Assembly (NCBI GenBank): GCA_900751685.1
Contig: CAADSR010000053.1
Location: 1-11,466 of the forward strand
Direction of reading: 5' to 3'
DNA from: Clostridia bacterium
GTDB lineage: Bacteria > Bacillota > Clostridia > UBA1381
DNA length: 11,466 bases
Positions 7,434 through 11,466 of the stretch are shown one piece after another. Every line of letters starts with the position of its first letter. Position 1 is the first letter of the stretch. The position numbers and the translations under genes are program-made. The notes under the pieces are model-generated. The model saw nothing but the letters and a program-made list of their open reading frames with translations, did no database searches and was not told the DNA's origin.

Positions 7434-8231
7434 ATGAAGAAAGTATTATCCCTTATTTTATCCTTGATGGTTGTTCTTTCTATGACTTCTGCTATTGTTC
7501 TTGCAGATGGTTACCCAACCATGGAAACAGCTAGAGAGGTTACTTTAGGCACACATCTTGAGCGTTGTTATTTATACCGTAATAACCAAGAGTATTATAA
7601 ATTCAATTTAACAGAACAAACCAACATTAAAGCAACTGTAGGTACAGTTCCTATGTTCCGTGAATTTACTTTAGAATTACTGAACGCGTATGATGAAGTT
7701 CTAACCTACCGCATAGGCTTTGAAGCAGATACTCTGGAAATGACGGTGGCCTTAAATCCAGGAACCTATTACTTAAAGCTTACTAGCGCAGTGGATGATA
7801 ATTATTTCAGAACAGCCCGTATGGAACCGGAAGAATTATTCTATGATTTCACTTTAGCAGAAGCAACCGATTATGCTGGTGTACCAGATGAGAATGAGCC
7901 AAATAACTATTTTAATGACGCAACAAGCTTATTCTTTGGAATGGGGCAGGATGGATCTAATGCAATCAGCGCAAACTTGCATGACAGCCTTGATGTAGAT
8001 TATTATTACCTTGGCTTTGAAGATCCTTACCATATTGATATCACGGCAACAGGCAATGTAATGTTTGAGGTTTATAATGATGACTATTACCCAATCGCTA
8101 CTGGTTATGGCAGTGCTTCTTTGGATGTAACTCCTGGCAGCTACTATGTTAAAGTTGTCCATGAACCTGAAATAAATGCAGATTTCTTCAACATGAATTA
8201 TCAAATTGCAGTTGACGCAAAAGCTTTATAA
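7434..8231 (+). CDS. Secreted protein with two PPC-like beta-sandwich repeats, function unknown
   Basis: A 265-aa protein with a clear signal peptide (MKKVLSLILSLMVVLSM, cleavage after VLA near residue 24). The mature part looks like two copies of a domain resembling the bacterial pre-peptidase C-terminal (PPC) fold, at about 28-146 and 150-262. The second copy shows the hallmark order NEPNN, then DVDYYYLGF, then PGSYYVKV. The first has the parallel EYYKFNL and PGTYYLKL. PPC domains normally accompany secreted proteases or other exoenzymes, but no catalytic domain is present, so this may be a stand-alone binding, adhesion or matrix protein. ATG 7434 is chosen over the in-frame ATG 7410 because GGAGG at 7421-7425 lies between them at a correct distance from 7434. 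The gene is monocistronic, with its own promoter and terminator, and is visibly more AT-rich than the transporter operon. Confidence 0.8.
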   Translation: MKKVLSLILSLMVVLSMTSAIVLADGYPTMETAREVTLGTHLERCYLYRNNQEYYKFNLTEQTNIKATVGTVPMFREFTLELLNAYDEVLTYRIGFEADTLEMTVALNPGTYYLKLTSAVDDNYFRTARMEPEELFYDFTLAEATDYAGVPDENEPNNYFNDATSLFFGMGQDGSNAISANLHDSLDVDYYYLGFEDPYHIDITATGNVMFEVYNDDYYPIATGYGSASLDVTPGSYYVKVVHEPEINADFFNMNYQIAVDAKAL

Positions 8232-8242
8232 ACATAAAATCC

Positions 8243-8292
8243 AACCAAAAAGGACGAAAGAGATTACCCCCTCTTTTGTTCTTTTTTTGGTT
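8243..8292 (+). terminator. Terminator of the PPC-like protein gene
   Basis: AACCAAAAA...GAAAGAG pairs with CTCTTT...TTTTTTTGGTT across a loop rich in C, with a few G-T pairs and a two-base bulge. The run of seven Ts forms the 3' arm. It starts 12 bases after the stop codon. Confidence 0.65.
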
Positions 8293-8417
8293 CCAGACCA
8301 GTCCCCGCCCTTCACGTTGTTCTAGCCCGTTGTAATTTGTCATATTTATCGACATGGTTTTGATCTATACGGGTTTTGTATCCAAACATTTTATTTTCTT
8401 AAAGTATATCTTATTTT

Positions 8418-8492
8418 GGCAGCCAAATCAATCTGTACTTTTTACACATTTGATCAAATAAAATTGTTACATTTATACAAATTTTTACATTG
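8418..8492 (+). repeat. Diverged direct repeat, copy 2 (downstream of the PPC-like gene)
   Basis: Second copy of the segment at 7201-7275. No gene follows it on the plus strand. The next 180 bases lead into the terminator of the converging gene. The rest of 8293-8593 holds nothing else that I can support. Confidence 0.55.
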
Positions 8493-8593
8493 TATACCTT
8501 ATCATCTTGTATAACTATCTTTCCATTTCATAATAAAATTGATTTATAGCTGTAAATCCCATAAAAAAGAATTAAACTGGCGATTCAATCAAC

Positions 8594-8629
8594 AAAAAAT
8601 GATGGCAGACATTTTTATGCCTGCCATCA
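8594..8629 (-). terminator. Terminator of the minus-strand DUF2589-type gene
   Basis: An 11-bp stem (8629-8619 with 8610-8600, one G-T pair) is followed on the minus strand by six Ts (8599-8594). It lies about 43 bases after the stop at 8672. Confidence 0.75.
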
Positions 8630-8671
8630 CTTTATTCCTTCAAAAACAAACTCTTCTGTTCTTTTTTATAA

Positions 8672-9793
8672 TTAGATCCCCATTAAAATATTGTTATACG
8701 CAACATCCAATTGATTCAATTCTGCGCTGCATTCTTCTAGTTTTTTTGCCGCTGCTACGGCAGCATTATAGTATGCTGTCAATTGGGTAAATTCAGAGGT
8801 ATCCGCCGCAAGGTCGATCAGGGCTCCCTCGGCATTGATAGCGGATAATGAAAATGCCTGCAATAATGGGGTCGCTTCAGGCATCTGCCCATCCGCTCCC
8901 GGCTGCACCGCAGCAGCAACCGTATTGACTGTATCCTTTGCGCTGTTTTGAAATTGTGTCCAATCATTATTCAGTTTTTGCTGTAGCTGGGTATAGGTCT
9001 GGATCTTTGCCTCATCCGGCGTTTGCTGGGAATGCTCCTGATTGATCAATCCATTCAGGATTAATGAATATTTATTCAGTTTGTTGCTGCCTTCCTTTTT
9101 AAATACCGTCAGTGCTGACATAAAGATTTTGTCCGCCGCTGTACAGGCTCTCTCAGCAGCTGTTTTCTTCGCCCGGAGCTCTTTTAATTTATCATTTTTT
9201 GCTTTCTTCTCCCCAGCCAATGCCTTTCCGTTCTCATCCACCGCTGTCGACGCTGCCAGGGACGGCGCTACATTGGCCGCCATCATGTCCAATACCCGCG
9301 CAAGGCCTTCCGGCGTTCCATGATTTGTGGCAGACACATCCACATGGTATTTCGCAGAATTATCACTGCTCCTGGTATTTGATTCATGCGCTGAAACACT
9401 GCCGGACACGGTCGCTTTTATGATCCCAAAATTTGCGGTCGTTGAAAACGACCCCGCATAATCACGGTTGGCTTCACTCGATTCACTTTGCTTGACTTCC
9501 ATGTCAAATAAGACATTGACCTCATCGATCTGTAAATTAGGGATGGGTACGATCGCCAGCAAGGGGACATCCACATTCATTTGATTATTGTCCGCAGTGC
9601 CGTCTTCATTTAATGTTTTCTGATTAAACTTGAACTGTGCAGTACGGATTTTCCCCTCCTGGTCAAACCCTACCTTGTTGATAAAATCTGCTGTGCTGTT
9701 TGCTAATTCGACACTGGCATCTGCTGCCGCGCTCAATGGCGCGCCAATCAGATTTTTCATATCCAGTCCTGAAAACTGATCTCCAATTGCCAT
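8672..9793 (-). CDS. DUF2589-type protein, function unknown (longer paralogue)
   Basis: A 373-aa protein without signal peptide or membrane segment, so probably cytoplasmic. Residues about 10-160 match the pattern I know for the DUF2589 family: helix LIGAPLSAAADASVELANST, then FINKVGFDQEGKIRTAQFKF, then VDVPLLAIVPIPNLQI and VNVLFDMEVKQS, then a beta-rich stretch (AGSFSTTANFGIIKATVSGS). A helix about 161-176 (EGLARVLDMMAANVAP) follows, then a long alanine- and lysine-rich helical part: about 196-230 likely coiled coil, and again about 340-365. The family has no function known to me. ATG 9793 has AAGGAGG seven to eight bases upstream. The gene is divergent from its paralogue at 9922, across a 128-bp control region. 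The whole architecture up to the coiled coil is shared with that paralogue, so the pair probably arose by duplication and may form a hetero-complex; that is inference. Confidence 0.75.
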   Translation of the reverse strand: MAIGDQFSGLDMKNLIGAPLSAAADASVELANSTADFINKVGFDQEGKIRTAQFKFNQKTLNEDGTADNNQMNVDVPLLAIVPIPNLQIDEVNVLFDMEVKQSESSEANRDYAGSFSTTANFGIIKATVSGSVSAHESNTRSSDNSAKYHVDVSATNHGTPEGLARVLDMMAANVAPSLAASTAVDENGKALAGEKKAKNDKLKELRAKKTAAERACTAADKIFMSALTVFKKEGSNKLNKYSLILNGLINQEHSQQTPDEAKIQTYTQLQQKLNNDWTQFQNSAKDTVNTVAAAVQPGADGQMPEATPLLQAFSLSAINAEGALIDLAADTSEFTQLTAYYNAAVAAAKKLEECSAELNQLDVAYNNILMGI

Positions 9794-9820
9794 CGTTCTC
9801 CCTCCTTTTGTATTTTCTTA

Positions 9821-9849
9821 TTACTATTTGTATTAATTTTTACGGTCAA
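9821..9849 (-). promoter_or_regulatory. Possible promoter of the minus-strand DUF2589-type gene
   Basis: On the minus strand TTGACC (9849-9844) is followed after 17 bases by TAGTAA (9826-9821). The -10 is poor, so this is tentative. It abuts the near-palindrome at 9853-9870. Confidence 0.3.
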
Positions 9850-9852
9850 ATA

Positions 9853-9870
9853 TTACACTATATATTGTAA
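9853..9870. promoter_or_regulatory. 18-bp near-palindrome between divergent genes, possible shared operator
   Basis: TTACA...TGTAA arms with an AT-rich centre. The 18-mer equals its own reverse complement except at one symmetric pair (positions 6 and 13). Its right arm overlaps the -35 of the plus-strand promoter and its left end sits a few bases from the minus-strand -35, so one bound protein could control both genes. Confidence 0.4.
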
Positions 9871-9893
9871 ATAATTCCATTTTATGTTATACT
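9865..9893 (+). promoter_or_regulatory. Promoter of the plus-strand DUF2589-type operon
   Basis: TTGTAA (9865-9870), 17-base spacer, TATACT (9888-9893). The predicted transcript begins near 9900, giving a leader of only about 20 bases before GTG 9922. Confidence 0.55.
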
Positions 9894-9921
9894 AGTCCTA
9901 TCCAAGAAAGGAGTGAACCCA

Positions 9922-10857
9922 GTGCCGAACGATCCTTCAAAAAACCGCGATACCACATTCAGTAATAACAACTTTGTCAGCCTTGACGAGCTTGTTTATG
10001 CCCCTCTCCATGCAGTGGCCCATTCCAATATCAGCCTTGCGAATCATCTGATCGAATTGATCCAAAAGTCAGGAAATATACGGAAAAGGGATACCGAAGA
10101 TATCACTGCTTTAGACACGTTAAATGTTTCCTACCAACAACTCCGCAATGATGAGGACAATACAAAATCCCTGGATGAGATCGAACTCAAGATCCCTTTA
10201 CTCTCCCTCATGCCGGTGACTGCCCTGCAGGTATCAAAAACAGAGATCGAATTTGATACAGAGGTCAAGGCGATCCAAAAAGACCAGGGAACAGGCCAAT
10301 ATATCATAGAAAGCCGCGTTTGTGGGAAGAAAAATGCACGCAATGATACAATTCCAAAAATCCATTTCAAAATAGAAGCCGAAACAGTCCCTGCCCAGGA
10401 AAGTTTTTTGCGGCTCATTGACATTTTAAATGTCAGTCCCGTCCCGACGGTCTTATCCAGCCATAAATTAGATCCCAGCGGCGTCCCGATCCAAGGGGAC
10501 AACCAAACCTATTACCAAAAGAATAAGGAACTTCAAAAGAAAGAACACCGTTTGCAAAAAATAATAGACCGGCTTTGCACCCATATTGAGAAAAAGAAAA
10601 ATATGTTTAACGATATCCTGCGGATGCAGCCCGGCCTGGATAATGTTACATATGATCTGATGCCCGAACCAGATTTCCAGCAATTTGCCCTGGATCACCA
10701 ATTCCCGCCCGTTCTTTACGAAATTTATGAAGACATTCAAAAAAGCTTAAAAAAGCTTAATGAATTTAACCTTGCCCTGGACCATGTCCTCTCTGAAATG
10801 ACGCAGCTCACAATCGATTATACAGAGGAGGCAATCGGCGATGAAGGAACAGAATAA
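9922..10857 (+). CDS. DUF2589-type protein, function unknown (shorter, diverged paralogue)
   Basis: A 311-aa soluble protein that aligns by eye along its length with the divergent neighbour: LVYAPLHAVAHSNISLAN against LIGAPLSAAADASVELAN, KIPLLSLMPVTALQV against DVPLLAIVPIPNLQI, EIEFDTEVKA against NVLFDMEVKQ, and FLRLIDILNVSPVPTVLSS against LARVLDMMAANVAPSLAAS. After this shared part come LDPSGVPIQG (DENGKALAG in the neighbour) and a charged coiled coil at about 198-225 (KELQKKEHRLQKIIDR). The C-terminal part is shorter and poorer in alanine than the paralogue. GTG 9922 is preferred over GTG 9913 because AAAGGAG (9907-9913) overlaps the latter and is eight bases from the former. The end overlaps the next gene by 17 bases, implying translational coupling. 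Confidence 0.72.
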   Translation: MPNDPSKNRDTTFSNNNFVSLDELVYAPLHAVAHSNISLANHLIELIQKSGNIRKRDTEDITALDTLNVSYQQLRNDEDNTKSLDEIELKIPLLSLMPVTALQVSKTEIEFDTEVKAIQKDQGTGQYIIESRVCGKKNARNDTIPKIHFKIEAETVPAQESFLRLIDILNVSPVPTVLSSHKLDPSGVPIQGDNQTYYQKNKELQKKEHRLQKIIDRLCTHIEKKKNMFNDILRMQPGLDNVTYDLMPEPDFQQFALDHQFPPVLYEIYEDIQKSLKKLNEFNLALDHVLSEMTQLTIDYTEEAIGDEGTE

Positions 10858-11125
10858 AATTACGCTGCAGGACATCCGCTTCGTAAAAACAATCTCAATC
10901 GGAAGTGTCAACCCCAACCACCCTCTTTCTGAGGAAGGCATCCAGGCTCAAACAAACCGTTTGAACCAGTACTTAAATGGCTACCCTAAAGGGACCATTA
11001 TCGGCAAGGACGTCACCATTGGCCGTTATATGATCGGTCAGCATGAGCTGAATATGGAAAAGACCACATACCATATCGGCTTTGAGCGAAAACCTCCCTG
11101 GGCCGACGAAAAGGAAACGATGTAA
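10841..11125 (+). CDS. Small conserved-looking protein of the DUF2589-type operon (94 aa)
   Basis: I do not recognise a named family. The N-terminus forms strands (KITLQDIRFVKTISIG), the middle holds a predicted helix (EEGIQAQTNRLNQYLNG), and the C-terminal half is rich in glycine and aromatic residues (GTIIGKDVTIGRY, IGQHELNMEKTTYHIGFERKPPW), which reads as a structured binding surface. The start ATG overlaps the previous gene by 17 bases and has GAGGAGG nine bases upstream, inside that gene. The stop overlaps the next start. No signal peptide is present. The tight overlap suggests a partner made in fixed ratio with the DUF2589-type protein. Confidence 0.75.
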   Translation: MKEQNKITLQDIRFVKTISIGSVNPNHPLSEEGIQAQTNRLNQYLNGYPKGTIIGKDVTIGRYMIGQHELNMEKTTYHIGFERKPPWADEKETM

Positions 11126-11277
11126 TGGATACAGCGCTCTTATTAACCGCCCTGGAGCAAGCCGCCAAGCGCATCAATCAAAAGCTGCTTACCACCCAGC
11201 TCCAGCAGAATGCGGCTTCAGAAAAGGGATTACCAGTCCTTCAAATAAAAAAAATCACGGTTTCTATTTCTTATTAA
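11125..11277 (+). CDS. Very small protein (50 aa) ending the DUF2589-type operon
   Basis: The ATG at 11125 overlaps the preceding TAA by one base (TAATG), a classic coupling arrangement, and AAAAGGAAA lies about nine bases upstream. The product starts with an amphipathic helix (MDTALLLTALEQAAKRIN, then KLLTTQLQQ) and ends in a strand, LPVLQIKKITVSISY. That strand resembles the IPNLQIDEVNVLF strand of the larger paralogue. The TAA at 11275-11277 touches the terminator hairpin of the converging gene. It could be chance, but phase, spacing and overlap favour a real gene. Confidence 0.6.
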   Translation: MDTALLLTALEQAAKRINQKLLTTQLQQNAASEKGLPVLQIKKITVSISY

Positions 11278-11313
11278 AAAAACTGCCGCAACGCTACAAG
11301 CCCAGGGCAGTTT
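11276..11313 (-). terminator. Terminator of the microcompartment-like gene at the right edge
   Basis: On the minus strand AAACTGCC (11313-11306) pairs with GGCAGTTT (11287-11280), followed by further Ts to 11276. It begins two bases after the stop at 11315 and separates the converging operons. Confidence 0.75.
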
Positions 11314-11314
11314 C

Positions 11315-11466
11315 CTATTCAATATATGGTTTTGTGACTGGCAGGGGCTCTGACCCCAACGCGCGCAACAGCTGCATCCCCGTGTCCCTTGCTGAGACCC
11401 CCGCCTGCCGGACAGCGGAAGCCTCCCCGGTAAAAATAACAATCACTTCATTGGAATGGCTTTTGC
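11315..11466 (-). CDS. C-terminal end of a probable bacterial microcompartment shell protein (EutS/PduU-like), partial
   Basis: The last 49 codons of a gene entering from the right edge, in the frame that starts at 11464 and ends at TAG 11315-11317. The segment EVIVIFTGEASAVRQAGVSA, followed by RDTGMQLLRALGSEPLPVTK, resembles the end of the BMC fold: a strand, a glycine turn with a short acidic-SAV motif, then the last helix. PduU has AVVLTGDVSAVEYAL and EutS has LVIYGSVGAVEEAL at the same place, each followed by a helix with a conserved G-x-x-L/M turn and a short tail. Such proteins tile the shell of compartments that process propanediol or ethanolamine. Only the C-terminus is visible, so the family call is provisional. 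Confidence 0.5.
   Translation of the reverse strand, partial: KSHSNEVIVIFTGEASAVRQAGVSARDTGMQLLRALGSEPLPVTKPYIE

Noticed and set aside
8539..8790. 83-codon plus-strand frame
   Set aside because: It runs through the terminator and into the antisense of the DUF2589-type gene.
10131..10941. Three minus-strand open frames opposite the plus-strand DUF2589-type operon
   Set aside because: They are antisense shadows of genes with clear starts, coupling and paralogue similarity.
11230..11442. 70-codon minus-strand frame at the right end
   Set aside because: It crosses the terminator and is out of phase with the frame (11464 to 11315) that shows the microcompartment-like pattern and ends just before that terminator.
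1..11466. CRISPR array, tRNA or rRNA genes
   Set aside because: No regularly spaced identical repeats, no cloverleaf and no rRNA-like stretch were seen.

Overview
The window looks like a stretch of chromosome from a low-to-mid GC Firmicute, most likely an anaerobic gut-type member of the Clostridia. Signs of this are strong AGGAGG-type ribosome binding sites, an Lpl/Ytc-type sugar ABC transporter with no ATPase of its own, a secreted pectin-type lyase with Clostridia-style add-on domains, and what looks like a microcompartment shell gene at the right edge. The lineage is inferred from gene content only.

Left half (1-6830, minus strand): a rhamnogalacturonan-uptake operon, read right to left: permease (5692-6636), permease (4800-5678), lipoprotein substrate-binding protein (3161-4765), then a secreted PL11-family rhamnogalacturonan lyase (208-3159). 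The expected chain is: the lyase cuts pectin backbone outside the cell, the lipoprotein captures the oligosaccharides, and the two permeases import them using an ATPase encoded elsewhere. A good promoter (TTGCAA-N17-TATAAT, 6749-6777) precedes the operon, and two TTTTGAC half-sites exactly 21 bp apart lie just upstream, as expected for an AraC-type activator. The lyase frame carries one in-frame TAG (1687-1689) but is otherwise open and conserved on both sides, so it is either a fresh nonsense allele, a sequence error or a readthrough case. The operon ends in a cluster of five tandem hairpins (32-168) that can terminate transcription from both sides.

Middle (6830-8672): an AT-rich island with one small secreted protein built of two PPC-like beta-sandwich repeats (7434-8231), with its own promoter and terminator. 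A segment of about 75 bp upstream of this gene recurs, diverged but ungapped, about 190 bp downstream of it, as if a second copy of the unit had lost its gene.

Right (8672-11277): a compact module of unknown function. Two divergently transcribed paralogues of the DUF2589 type (8672-9793 minus, 9922-10857 plus) flank a shared promoter region with an 18-bp near-palindrome. The plus-strand gene is followed by two translationally coupled small genes, of 94 aa and 50 aa. The 50-aa gene is easy to miss. This module is the best candidate for an undescribed system.

Right edge (11315-11466, minus): the last 49 codons of a protein resembling the C-terminus of EutS/PduU-type microcompartment shell proteins. 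If correct, a propanediol-type microcompartment next to a rhamnose-rich pectin uptake operon would make metabolic sense, because rhamnose degradation yields 1,2-propanediol.
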